A DNA stretch of 33,122 nt from Candidatus Accumulibacter regalis (GTDB taxonomy: Bacteria > Pseudomonadota > Gammaproteobacteria > Burkholderiales > Rhodocyclaceae). Made by a program: the position numbers and the translations under genes. The notes below the pieces were generated by a model. That model saw only the letters and a list, made by a program, of their open reading frames with translations, did no database searches and was not told the DNA's origin. The DNA lies in NCBI GenBank assembly GCA_000585075.1, contig JEMY01000035.1:1-33122 (forward strand), in the 5' to 3' direction. Below, in pieces: positions 1 to 8,290 of this stretch; position 1 is the stretch's first letter; every line of letters begins with the position of its first letter.

Positions 1-198
1 AGTCTGATGACCCCGATGCTGCAGCAGACGCTGTGCGATCATGCCGCCGGCAATTACCGCATTCTGACGACGCTCGCCGCCGAACTGCTCGCCGCCGCGG
101 CGCAGCGTGATCTTCCCCAACTCGACGAGAAGCTCTATCTGCAGGTCTTCGCCCAACCCGAGAGGCCGGCGCCACGGCGTGCGGTGGCGGGTCGCTGA
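1..198 (+). CDS. C-terminal end of an AAA ATPase of transposition (ExeA/TniB type), cut by the window edge
   Basis: The reading frame is open from base 1 to a TGA at 196-198, so the gene continues to the left of the window. The visible ~65 residues contain CDHAAGNYR, then LTTLAAELLAAAAQR and LDEKLYLQVFA. This is the usual C-terminal helical lid of the ExeA/TniB-like ATPases that accompany DDE transposases in two-gene mobile elements. In that family the ATPase selects the target and activates the transposase. The Walker motifs would lie outside the window. The repeat pair at 315-366 just downstream fits the end of such an element. Assignment to the broad ATPase family is fairly safe; the exact element family is inferred. 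Confidence 0.6.
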   Translation, partial: SLMTPMLQQTLCDHAAGNYRILTTLAAELLAAAAQRDLPQLDEKLYLQVFAQPERPAPRRAVAGR

Positions 199-314
199 TT
201 TCGAGACGGACGACGTCCTTCGGCACTTCGAATCCCTCGATGGCGCGCCGATCGCTCAATTCGTGGGTGTTGATAAATCCCTCGAACTGTGGCCGGAAGG
301 GGGTCACGGGGACC

Positions 315-366
315 GTGGAATAAATGCGGCACGTTTCATCGTGGAATAAATGCGGCACGTTTCATC
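315..366. repeat. Two perfect tandem copies of a 26-bp unit, possible transposon-end binding sites
   Basis: The unit begins GTGGAATAAATGCGGC and ends ACGTTTCATC. The copies at 315-340 and 341-366 are identical and directly adjacent. They lie ~115 bp after the stop codon of the transposition ATPase. Elements of the Tn7/Tn402 class carry several directly repeated transposase-binding sites at their ends, so this could be such an end. That reading is inferred; only the repeat itself is seen. Confidence 0.75.
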
Positions 367-566
367 GCCGCGTTTATGCCGCGAAAGCCCCTTGACGCCC
401 TGGAGGGCGCCAACGCTCAAGGCAGTTGTCGGGGATGGGGGTTTTACATCCCCGGCGGCTGCCTCACGGCGAGTGCGGGGTCTGGGGCAGAGCCCCAGGA
501 TCGGGTCGTCTGCGCCGCTCTTGCCCGACTCTCGTCAATGATCAGGCAGCACTTGATGCGTGGCGC

Positions 567-614
567 CTATCCGCCGCAACCATCACCGTACTATCCGCCG
601 CAACCATCACCGTA
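567..614. repeat. 24-bp perfect tandem duplication
   Basis: The unit starts CTATCCGCCGCAACC and ends ATCACCGTA. It occurs at 567-590 and again at 591-614 without a mismatch. It sits in decayed sequence just before the hydrolase remnant, and no gene function is evident. Confidence 0.8.
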
Positions 615-699
615 CGTGAACATCGGAACATCAAATCGGCTGACCGCACTCAGCTATAGGCGAGCGGGTTCGCGGCGGGCATTCTGCGCGGTGAACCGC

Positions 700-930
700 C
701 ACTCGACGGGCCGGGCGTCTGGCATTGCGCTCGCGAATGTTGGTCTCGTCATCCTGGAGATGCTGGCGCAGACCCCGGATTCGCGCCTGCGCCGGGCGGT
801 GCTCCTTGGCACCCCCCTGTCCGGGCAGCTGCCGCGCGCGACGATTGACTGCGGTGCCGAGAATGCCGGTACTGCTCTGGCACTCGATCATGCAATGGCT
901 GTCGCGAACACTTGGCGCCCCATCCCCCGC
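700..930 (+). pseudogene. Frameshifted remnant of an alpha/beta hydrolase
   Basis: In frame +1 the stretch reads GLVILEMLAQ, then RLRRAVLLGTP. The frame changes at about 810-840, and frame +2 continues ARRLTAVPRMPVLLW and SIMQWLSR. The intact hydrolase at 25953-26633 has GLIILDLLAQ, RLRRAILLGTP, ARRLARVAGLPTLLG and SIMEWLSR in the same order, and the DNA aligns along the same stretch. The nucleophile elbow (GHSMG in the intact protein) is lost here, replaced by roughly ANVG with a short deletion. Both ends of the gene are absent. This is therefore a dead copy or the remains of a relative, adjacent to mobile-element debris. The frameshift and lost active site are seen directly; the origin (old duplication or imported homologue) is inferred. 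Confidence 0.72.
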
Positions 931-1162
931 GGTCCGCGACTGCGGCAGCAACTGGCGGAGGCGCAGGCCAAGCGCGACTTCGCCGTGCAGCGCGTGCGCC
1001 GGGCTACGTTCACGGTGCGACGGAGAGTGTCCTCAGGCTTGCGGATCGGGAATGGAGTGGCTGTCCGCAGTGACCGCCCTGCGCAACCAGCGCTGACCGT
1101 CAGCCGCCAGCCACCGTCTGCCGTACCGGCATTGGTTCTGCGGTGCTCAGCCGTCCGTCGGG

Positions 1163-4100
1163 TTAGCGCTTCCTGCGCGCCTCGATTTCGCGCCGGATAC
1201 GCTCGATCTCGAGGTGTTTGGCCTGCGGAGTACCCCATCTGACGGGCCTCTGCGCCGCGGCGGCCTGCTCAGCCTCGCGCTGCGCCTGCAGCGCTCGCGC
1301 TTCGGCCAGGCGTTCTTCCTCGAGGGCCTGCGCACGGGCCACGGCGCGCTCGGCAGCGATCGGCACGCGCCATCCGGGCAGACCCGCGTCGAGAAGCAAG
1401 CGGTCGATGACTTTCGGAATCGGCTCCGGCCATTCCCAGTCGTTCAGCCGGGAAAACTCGTTGATCAGCGGCAGGTTGAGCGCGGCGCAGACTGGCGTCC
1501 ACACTTCCTCGTCGCCCTGGCGGCGCCGGACGGCGAGTTTGGGATTGAGCTGGTACCAGCCCTGACTGACGCGCCTGAACAGCGCCCGGTTGTACGCGTA
1601 GTCGCGGTCGATTTCGTTGCGCGCCAGGACGCTGGAAAGATGCTGGCGCCGGTTGCGTTCCGGACGGACGATATTGGCCGGCAGATGCTGCCAGGCGTCG
1701 AGAATGGCCTGCGCCTCGAAAGCGCCGTTGCTGCGGCGCTGGCGGTGACTGAAGCGGGACTTGAAGAGAACCCATAGCGTCTGGAAGAGGAAGTACTCCG
1801 ACAGGTGCCGGTCGAGGCGAACCAGGCGTTCGCCGGTATTGACGTCGATGCTCGCCGGGGCGAGCCGTTCGTAAAGCGCGGCCAGCGGGCCGCGGGCGAA
1901 CTTCGCATCGCGGAATCCCTCGCGCAACGCCCAGTGCAGCGCGTTGTAGCCATAATGGTCAACGGCGTCGCGGTCGGCGCCACGCTCGAGCAGCGCTTCG
2001 ACCAGCGGTACGTTGCCGGCCGCAGCCGCGGCCATCAGCGGCGTCAGGTTCATCGGCAGTCGATGCTCGACCCCGTACTGCTGGCATTGCTTCAGGATGT
2101 CCTTGAAATGGTTGGCGAAGTAGGGAAGGTAGGTCTTTCGTGCAAACTTCGCCCGTTGCTGCGCGAAGTTCGTCGCCGGCTCGAACTTCGCCTCCGCGAC
2201 CAGCCATTCGGCGAGTTGCGCTTCGTCGTGACAGGTCGCGTATTCATAGAGCTGCTGCTTCATCTTGGCGCCGGGGGCCTGTTCGCGGAAGACCTTGACC
2301 AGCAGCTCGACGACTTTCGCTTCGCCGAAAACCGGCCAGGGAACCGGCGTTTGCTTGAGGATCGTCCGACGGATCGTCTCGGCCTGTTCCTGCTTGCCCT
2401 GCAGTTCGAGCTTGCGCGCTTCCTTCTGCCAGTCTTCGAGGCTCGATTGCCTGGCCTCGACCTCGACCTGCCCGAGATTCATTTCGAGCAGCCCGAACAG
2501 CGCATGGCCGGTATCCGACTCGATCACGTAAACATTCCTGATCGCGCGTGTCAGCGCCACGTAGAGGGCATTGACGAAGAACTTGTAGACCTCGAGCGAC
2601 TTGTCGCTCTTGTCTTTCGCCCGCCGGTAGTCAAGCGTATCTGCGGCCAGGTCGGCCGGTTCCACGCCGTCAACGATCTCGCTGAACTCGGCGCGGTGGT
2701 CGGAGATGAAGCGGTAGAGGACGATATTGTCGTATTCGAGCCCCTTCGCTTCATGGATCGAGAAGAGCAGCGGCGTGGCGAAGTGCTTCCTGGCTTCGGC
2801 CTTGTCCTCGTCGCGCATCACCAGCACGGCGAACTGCGTCGATTGGCGAATCTTCTGGTCGAGCTCGCGCTTGCCGGCGTCCTTGTCGGGCATTAGCGCG
2901 ACCTGTCCGGCTTCGCCGCCGACCGCCTGCACGAGGAAGTTGCTCTCGCGGTCGATCGAGCCGAAGCGCCGGTGCTTGATCTTCAGCAACTGGTTGGCGA
3001 CACGGGTGGCCTCGAGCCCGTTGCGGAAGTTGGCGGTGAGCACACGCAGTTCCTGCCGCTCGGCCAGCTTCGGGTCTTCCCAGAACAGGCTCTTGACCTG
3101 GCTCCAGGAAAAGAAGTTGGGATGGACGATCTGGTTCGAATCGCCGCAGAGCAGGAAGTGGCCCGGCCTCTTCAGAGTCCTGAGGACCAGCGCCAGTTGC
3201 ACCGTGGTGATGTCCTGCACCTCGTCGACGACGACGAAATCGTAGCGCGGTGCCGCCAGCGCCTGCCAGTCCTGGGCGACCAGATTGAGGTCGTAGAGCT
3301 TCGCTTCGGCGAGCCAGCCACGGTACTTCTCGAACAGGTCGTAGAGCCGGTCGCGCAGATCGACCGGAAAGATCGACTGGCGCACGCCGAGCGCCAAATA
3401 GTCGTCGCGCGCGAGGACGCCACCGGCCCTGGCCGCAAGCACGCCGCGGATCTCCTCAAATACCTGATGGCCGTCGAACTCCCGGAACGTCTGCCGCATG
3501 CGTCCGAACCAGCCGGCGAAGTCGCGCCAGCTCGCCTCGCGACCCGCTGGCACGTGGATCGACTCGACGAATTCGCGGTAGGAGAGGAAAACGGCCTCCT
3601 GGCCGCTGCGCTCGAAGCCGTTGGCGTAGTAGAGGTCGCGGGCACTTTGCGCGAGGTAGCTCGAGTGCGTGACGTAGAGCACCTCGCCTTCGGCGTGCTT
3701 GAGTTTCTCGAGGGTCAGCGCGGTCTTGCCGCTGCCGGCGCTGCCGACGACGATCAGCGGTGCTGGCTGGTGATAGATCGCCTCCTGCGTGTCGTCGAAG
3801 GAGATCGGCTTGTCGAGCAGGTGAATCGCCGTCCGCTCCGGGTGCAGGTAGCGCACCGGCAAGGCTTCAGCGATCGCCTCGTCGGCGTCGATGTCCAGGA
3901 TCCGGCTCTCGTCGATCGCCGCGCCGCGCAGAAAGCGCGACTTGTCGTAGTCGTGATTGGCGATCACTTCCAGCATCAGCGCGCAGACCTCGTCGCCGTG
4001 GCGAACCAGCGAGAACAGCAGCCGGTCGGCGTCGTCGAGCCGGGCGCGGTAGAACCTGCCGTGGCTGAGATTGACCAGCTTCTTGACCTGTGCGGCACGA

Positions 4101-4258
4101 AAGTCGTTGCGGGCGATGGCATCAGCCACCTTGCGGTAGCTGGCCTTGACGCGGGCGGTGTCAAGGCCGGTGTATTCGAGAATTTTCACGGTGAGTTTCG
4201 GCGCGGAGGGTGTGACAACGAAGCCGGATCCTACCTTGCCGCGGTCGGCGCTGGCCAT
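1163..4258 (-). CDS. UvrD-like helicase with N-terminal ParE/RelE-like domain and ankyrin repeats
   Basis: A 1031-aa fusion. Residues ~24-110 resemble a ParE/RelE-type toxin fold (GRFYRARLDDADRLLFSLV, then the hydrophobic strand EVCALMLEVIANHDYDKSRF). Residues ~155-580 form a superfamily I helicase with all core motifs: Walker A GSAGSGKT (172-179), Walker B VVVDEVQD (342-349), GDSNQIVHPNFFSW (372-385), LTANFRNG (407-414), HEAKGLEYDNIVL (502-514) and LYVALTRA (565-572). Residues ~735-785 carry ankyrin-type units (TPLMAAAAAGNVPLVEALLERG, split here: TPLMAAAAAG, then NVPLVEALLERG). Residues 970-1031 are a charged coiled-coil-like helix. An in-frame TAA directly precedes the ATG, so the protein cannot start earlier. 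No strong ribosome site is seen, and a GTG at residue 24 is an alternative start. The gene stands alone between mobile-element remnants. A DNA repair or anti-phage role is possible, but the substrate is unknown. Confidence 0.85.
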   Translation of the reverse strand: MASADRGKVGSGFVVTPSAPKLTVKILEYTGLDTARVKASYRKVADAIARNDFRAAQVKKLVNLSHGRFYRARLDDADRLLFSLVRHGDEVCALMLEVIANHDYDKSRFLRGAAIDESRILDIDADEAIAEALPVRYLHPERTAIHLLDKPISFDDTQEAIYHQPAPLIVVGSAGSGKTALTLEKLKHAEGEVLYVTHSSYLAQSARDLYYANGFERSGQEAVFLSYREFVESIHVPAGREASWRDFAGWFGRMRQTFREFDGHQVFEEIRGVLAARAGGVLARDDYLALGVRQSIFPVDLRDRLYDLFEKYRGWLAEAKLYDLNLVAQDWQALAAPRYDFVVVDEVQDITTVQLALVLRTLKRPGHFLLCGDSNQIVHPNFFSWSQVKSLFWEDPKLAERQELRVLTANFRNGLEATRVANQLLKIKHRRFGSIDRESNFLVQAVGGEAGQVALMPDKDAGKRELDQKIRQSTQFAVLVMRDEDKAEARKHFATPLLFSIHEAKGLEYDNIVLYRFISDHRAEFSEIVDGVEPADLAADTLDYRRAKDKSDKSLEVYKFFVNALYVALTRAIRNVYVIESDTGHALFGLLEMNLGQVEVEARQSSLEDWQKEARKLELQGKQEQAETIRRTILKQTPVPWPVFGEAKVVELLVKVFREQAPGAKMKQQLYEYATCHDEAQLAEWLVAEAKFEPATNFAQQRAKFARKTYLPYFANHFKDILKQCQQYGVEHRLPMNLTPLMAAAAAGNVPLVEALLERGADRDAVDHYGYNALHWALREGFRDAKFARGPLAALYERLAPASIDVNTGERLVRLDRHLSEYFLFQTLWVLFKSRFSHRQRRSNGAFEAQAILDAWQHLPANIVRPERNRRQHLSSVLARNEIDRDYAYNRALFRRVSQGWYQLNPKLAVRRRQGDEEVWTPVCAALNLPLINEFSRLNDWEWPEPIPKVIDRLLLDAGLPGWRVPIAAERAVARAQALEEERLAEARALQAQREAEQAAAAQRPVRWGTPQAKHLEIERIRREIEARRKR

Positions 4259-4545
4259 TTATGCAATGACAGCGGCTCTTCGGGCATGGGCGGCGAAGTC
4301 GAACACATTCGGGTCAGAATCGTCGTTCAGCATCGACAACGATCTGTCCTTCGACGGCGGGGCCTCGGTATCGCGGCTGATAACGGACAGGCAATCCAAC
4401 CGCATCAGGTGTCTGTGGCGGCAGCGTAACACGGCTTGACGCCGGCGGCGGAGCGGCTGTGCGTCGGCGCAGGGGTGTTTTTCCGCGTTGCGCGGGTGGC
4501 CCTATCCCGCCGACCTGCGCGCCGACGACGGAAGATTGCGCTTTA
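4259..4545. other. Intergenic, nothing recognised
   Basis: This stretch upstream of the helicase fusion shows no coding signal or family match in any frame. It must contain the helicase promoter, but no clear -35/-10 pair was found. Confidence 0.4.
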
Positions 4546-4690
4546 CTACCAGGCGACGCGCTGATCGACCTCGTAGTCCGGTGCCGGCCGGGCCTGGGGA
4601 TCGATCTCGCGCACGCTCGGGCCGTCGGTGATCAAGGTGAAAATTCGCATCGCGCCGCCACAGTGGGGACACAACAGCGGGGAATTTTGT
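4546..4690 (-). pseudogene. C-terminal remnant of an IS91-family transposase
   Basis: Read on the minus strand, the last ~46 codons give CPHCGGAMRIFTLITDG followed by SVREIDPQARPAPDYEVDQ and a stop after RVAW. IS91/IS801-type transposases end with the same CPHCGG zinc-like knuckle, a SVREIL-type helix and a DPQ...PDYE..Q..AW tail. Here the helix and tail are joined directly, so the linker between them is deleted. Upstream of the Cys-Pro-His-Cys motif the frame no longer looks like transposase. The fragment is dead and marks a past insertion and rearrangement. Family assignment is by recognition of this characteristic tail. Confidence 0.65.
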
Positions 4691-5312
4691 AAATACGGCT
4701 TCAAAATGGAAGCAGGCTTCTGAACGGCCGCTTGGCTCTGAAAACTGCCGGAAAGCCGACGCCAGAAACTCGACCCGAGCGGTCGTTGGCGGGATGCGCC
4801 TTGAGCGTCAGCTGTAAGCCACATCGCCTCCGTTCGCGCAGGTCCGGCGGAAAAGTCCGGGCCGAGCAATCCGAGCGGCCGCTTGTTGTACGGAAGCGAT
4901 CTTGGTTACGGTGGCGGACGCTTCAAGTTTGGAGCGGTGGGGGTGTGGAGGTTGGCGTCAGTCGGCTCACGATCGATTCAGGGCGTTGTCCCTGAAGCTG
5001 GAACACGGAAGACCATCAACTCGCTGCGATGCTGAGGGCCAGCTTGTCATTCGTCAGCAGCCTGAAAGCAGGATCTGACGAGTCGGAGAGCGAGGGGGCC
5101 GATGGAATGCCAAGAGTGCGCCCCCGTGACCGCACTGCGAGCTGAATCGTCGCCATAGCCGCAACGCTCCTGCTCCCTGCTCCCTGCTCCCTGCTCCCTG
5201 CTCCCTGCTCCCTGCTCTCTGCCCAGCTTGGGCTTGTCGTCGTCACTCCAGCCGCCTGTCAGTTGATAGCACCGACAGCTGCAAGCGCTCGACCAACACC
5301 CAGCCGCCTTTG
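4691..5312. other. Long intergenic stretch with a heptanucleotide repeat
   Basis: No gene is supported between the IS91 remnant and the ATPase promoter. Open frames here are low-complexity translations. The only clear structure is the 7-bp tandem repeat at 5171-5219, listed separately. Confidence 0.45.
5171..5219. repeat. Heptanucleotide tandem repeat (TGCTCCC)n
   Basis: Six perfect copies of TGCTCCC (5171-5212) are followed by a seventh with one change (TGCTCTC, 5213-5219). The tract ends about 120 bp upstream of the putative -10 of the ATPase promoter. Such short tandem repeats change length by strand slippage. This one is non-coding, so any effect would be on spacing or transcript structure. 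Confidence 0.9.
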
Positions 5313-5355
5313 TTGGTAATTCCTGAACTTTTTGTCTATACTTTGTCCTAGACAA
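5313..5355 (+). promoter_or_regulatory. Promoter with palindromic operator TTGTC-CTA-GACAA upstream of the P-type ATPase
   Basis: A TATACT hexamer at 5337-5342 is followed immediately by the 13-bp palindrome TTGTC-CTA-GACAA (5343-5355). A possible -35 (TTGGTA, 5313-5318) lies 18 bp upstream of the hexamer. A second TTGTC half-site lies at 5332-5336, one helical turn from the first. If the hexamer is the -10, the palindrome covers the transcription start, as in classical repressor operators. The same arrangement recurs at 14996-15015. The elements are seen directly; promoter function and the identity of the regulator are inferred. Confidence 0.6.
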
Positions 5356-5468
5356 TTAGAGTGCGGCTTTCTAATTCCAATCATGGCCGCACCGATTTTC
5401 GTGGCGGTGGTTCGAGTATCTCAGTTCGAGCACGCGCGTAAAAAAACAACCGTACAGGAGTAAAGACC

Positions 5469-8198
5469 GTGCAAGACCTCTTGCAAAAGCACTGGCACCA
5501 CCTGCCGGCAAGCGAGGTGATCGACCTCCTCGATACCCGTGGCGAAGGCGGGCTCGATCAGTTCGAAGTCAGCGGGCGCCAGGAACGATTCGGTGCCAAC
5601 GCCCTGACCCCTGCCAAGGGCAAGGGCCCCCTGCAGCGCTTTCTGCAACAGTTCAACCAGGCGCTGGTGTACATCCTGGTGGCTGCGATCGTGATCAAGC
5701 TGGCCCTGGGTGGCTATGTCGATGCGGCTGTGATTTTCGCCGTGGTCCTGCTCAACGCCGTTCTTGGCTTCGCCCAGGAAAACAAGGCCTTGAACGCCCT
5801 CGCTGCGCTGTCGCGCGCGCTGACCACCGAGGCAACGGTCGTGCGCGCCGGGAACAAACAGCGGATCAACGCCCGCGACCTGGTTCCGGGCGATCTGGTC
5901 ATGCTGGCTTCTGGCGACAAGGTTCCGGCGGACCTGCGCCTGCTGCAGGTCCGCGACCTGCAGGTCGACGAGTCCGCCCTGACCGGTGAATCGGTTCCGG
6001 TCGCCAAGCAGGCCGGCGAACTGGCGCACGACGCGGCGCTCGCCGATCGCCGCAACATGGCCTATACCTCGACCTTGGTGACCTATGGCACGGCGACCGG
6101 AGTCGTCATCGCCATTGGTGACGGCACCGAGATCGGCAACATCTCGGGTCTTATCGCCGGCACGCAGCAACTCGATACTCCGCTGACGCGACAGGTCGGG
6201 CGCTTCAGCCATTATCTGCTCTACCTCATCCTGGCCCTGGCAGCGTTGACCTTCGTCGTCGGACTTGCGCACGGGGAATCCTGGGTGGCGATGTTCATGG
6301 CGACTGTCGCACTGGCGGTGGCGATGATCCCGGAGGGTCTGCCGGCGGTGCTCACCATCACCCTGGCCATCGGCGTCGGGCGCATGGCGCAACGTCACGC
6401 GATCATCCGCCGCCTGCCGGCGGTCGAGACATTGGGCAGCACGACCGTAATCTGCTCGGACAAGACCGGCACCCTGACACGCAACGAGATGACCGTGCAG
6501 AAGCTGTCCGCGGGCGGCGCTCACTTCGACCTCAGCGGCGTCGGTTACGGCCCTGAAGGTAGCCTGCAGCAGCAAGGGCTGGCCGTCGACCCCGGCAAGC
6601 ATCCCGCCCTGGCGGCGCTGCTGCGCGCCGGCCTGCTCTGCAACGACTCGCTACTGCGCGAGAGAGATGGCATCTGGCAGGTCGAGGGCGACCCCACCGA
6701 GGGTGCGCTGCTGGTAGCGGCGCGCAAGGCCGGTCTGGATTCACAGGAGGCCCTCGCCGGCGCGCCGCGCCTCGATGCGGTGCCTTTCGAATCGCAGCAT
6801 CAGTACATGGCGACCCTGCATGCCGGCGAGTCGCGAATGGTTTTTATGAAGGGCTCGGTGGAGAGCGTGCTGGCGCGCTGCAGCGGCGCGCTGGACGCCG
6901 GAGCGAAGACGGTGACGTTCGAGCCCGAGGTGGTGCTCGCACAGGTGGACGCAATGGCCGCGGCAGGGCTGCGCGTGCTCGCTTTCGCCCAGCGTCCCGC
7001 GAGCAACGATCAGGAGACGCTCGGCCATCAGGACCTGGCCGAGGGAATGACCTTCGTCGGCCTGCAGGGAATGATCGACCCGCCACGCGAGGAAGCGATC
7101 AGGGCGGTCTCGGCGTGTCGCGACGCCGGTGTTCGCGTAAAGATGATCACCGGCGACCATGCCGTCACCGCAGCCGCCATCGCCGGCCAGATCGGCCTCG
7201 ATCAGCGTGCCGGTCCGGGCGCTGCGCCGGCGGCGCTGACCGGTACGCAACTGGCCACTCTTTCCGACAGCGAATTGACCGCCGCGGTAAACGATACGGC
7301 CGTGTTTGCGCGCGTCACCCCCGAGCAGAAGCTGCGTCTCGTACAGGCGCTGCAAGCGCGCGGCGAGGTGGTGGCGATGACCGGTGACGGGGTCAACGAC
7401 GCACCCGCCCTGCGCCGGGCAGACATCGGCGTGGCGATGGGAATCACCGGCACCGAGGTGGCCAAGGAAGCCGCAGACATGGTGCTCACCGACGACAACT
7501 TCGCCACCATCGCCGCCGCCGTCGAAGAGGGACGAGGGGTCTTCGACAATCTGACCAAGTTCATCACCTGGATCCTGGCGACCAACGCCGGCCAGGGACT
7601 GGTGATCGTCGTCGCGGTAATGCTCGCCCAACCGCTGCCGGTCCTGCCCGTGCAGGCGCTGTGGATCAACATGACCACGGCGGTCTTCCTCGGGCTAGCG
7701 CTGGCCTTCGAACCCAAGGAACCGAATCTCATGAGCCGTCCGCCACGCGCTCCCGGCTCGCCGATCGTGAACGGCGAGCTGGCGCTGCGTATCGCGATGG
7801 TCGGCGTGATGCTCCTGGTCGGCGCCTTCGGGCTCTTCGAGTGGGCACTGCTGCGCGGCGCCAGTGAAGAGCAGGCGCGTACCATCGCGGTCAATGTGTT
7901 TGCGGTCGGACAGTCCTTCTACCTGCTCAACTGTCGCTCGCTGCGCTGGTCGATGTTCCACCTCGGCTTGCTGAGCAACCCGTGGATCTGGGCCGGTATC
8001 AGCACCATGATGCTCGCCCAGCTCGCATTCACCTACCTGCCACTGTTCAACCACCTGTTCCACACTGCACCAATTGCCGCCTTCGACTGGTTGCCGATCA
8101 TTGCCGTCGGACTGACGATCTACCTGGCGATGGAGTTCGAGAAGGCCTACCGGCGTCGCAGCGGGGCCCTGCCCCGATTCGCGCGAGCGCTGCGATGA
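5469..8198 (+). CDS. P2-type cation-transporting ATPase
   Basis: A 909-aa P-type ATPase that pumps a cation across the inner membrane through a phospho-aspartate cycle. Visible motifs are the actuator TGES (172-175), PEGLP in M4 (288-292), the phosphorylation site DKTGT (331-335) and GDGVNDAP (639-646). The N-terminal cation-ATPase domain and the C-terminal M7-M10 segment are present, giving full length. The start is GTG at 5469, with AGGAG at 5456-5460 eight bases upstream. It resembles SERCA/PMR1-type pumps overall, but two acidic Ca2+ ligands are missing: M5 has NAGQ (Gln709 where SERCA has Glu771), and M6 has NMTTA (Ala738 where SERCA has Asp800). Calcium specificity should therefore not be assumed. 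The upstream operator is shared with the photolyase operon, suggesting stress or light control. Confidence 0.93.
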   Translation: MQDLLQKHWHHLPASEVIDLLDTRGEGGLDQFEVSGRQERFGANALTPAKGKGPLQRFLQQFNQALVYILVAAIVIKLALGGYVDAAVIFAVVLLNAVLGFAQENKALNALAALSRALTTEATVVRAGNKQRINARDLVPGDLVMLASGDKVPADLRLLQVRDLQVDESALTGESVPVAKQAGELAHDAALADRRNMAYTSTLVTYGTATGVVIAIGDGTEIGNISGLIAGTQQLDTPLTRQVGRFSHYLLYLILALAALTFVVGLAHGESWVAMFMATVALAVAMIPEGLPAVLTITLAIGVGRMAQRHAIIRRLPAVETLGSTTVICSDKTGTLTRNEMTVQKLSAGGAHFDLSGVGYGPEGSLQQQGLAVDPGKHPALAALLRAGLLCNDSLLRERDGIWQVEGDPTEGALLVAARKAGLDSQEALAGAPRLDAVPFESQHQYMATLHAGESRMVFMKGSVESVLARCSGALDAGAKTVTFEPEVVLAQVDAMAAAGLRVLAFAQRPASNDQETLGHQDLAEGMTFVGLQGMIDPPREEAIRAVSACRDAGVRVKMITGDHAVTAAAIAGQIGLDQRAGPGAAPAALTGTQLATLSDSELTAAVNDTAVFARVTPEQKLRLVQALQARGEVVAMTGDGVNDAPALRRADIGVAMGITGTEVAKEAADMVLTDDNFATIAAAVEEGRGVFDNLTKFITWILATNAGQGLVIVVAVMLAQPLPVLPVQALWINMTTAVFLGLALAFEPKEPNLMSRPPRAPGSPIVNGELALRIAMVGVMLLVGAFGLFEWALLRGASEEQARTIAVNVFAVGQSFYLLNCRSLRWSMFHLGLLSNPWIWAGISTMMLAQLAFTYLPLFNHLFHTAPIAAFDWLPIIAVGLTIYLAMEFEKAYRRRSGALPRFARALR

Positions 8199-8290
8199 AG
8201 TGCAAGGCGGCGTACCCACCATCAATCAACGCGGCGTGTTCCGGGTCAGCCGCTCGGCGCCCGGTCGCTGCCCCTACTGGACGGACTCCA

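Larger units (their letters stand above)
199..700. other. Non-coding or decayed stretch at the end of a mobile element
   Basis: No convincing gene is seen here. On the minus strand about 182-340 is open and gives a natural-looking peptide (for example FINTHELSDRRAIEGFEVP), but it has no recognisable family and runs into the ATPase tail, so it may be a remnant. The stretch also holds the 26-bp tandem repeat (315-366) and the 24-bp tandem repeat (567-614), listed separately. Confidence 0.4.

Noticed and set aside
1805-4429. Long plus-strand open frames opposite the helicase gene (1805-2896 and 2972-4429).
   Set aside because: They are shadows of the helicase reading frame in GC-rich DNA; their translations are low-complexity and match no family, while the minus-strand frame has all helicase motifs.
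5171-5219. Possible CRISPR array or coding repeat.
   Set aside because: The unit is 7 bp with no spacers, so it is a simple tandem repeat; the minus-strand Gly/Ala/Ser repeat peptide has no support as a gene.
5421-6602. A 393-codon minus-strand frame opposite the P-type ATPase.
   Set aside because: The product is rich in Arg, His and Gln without hydrophobic pattern or motifs, and the plus-strand ATPase is unambiguous.
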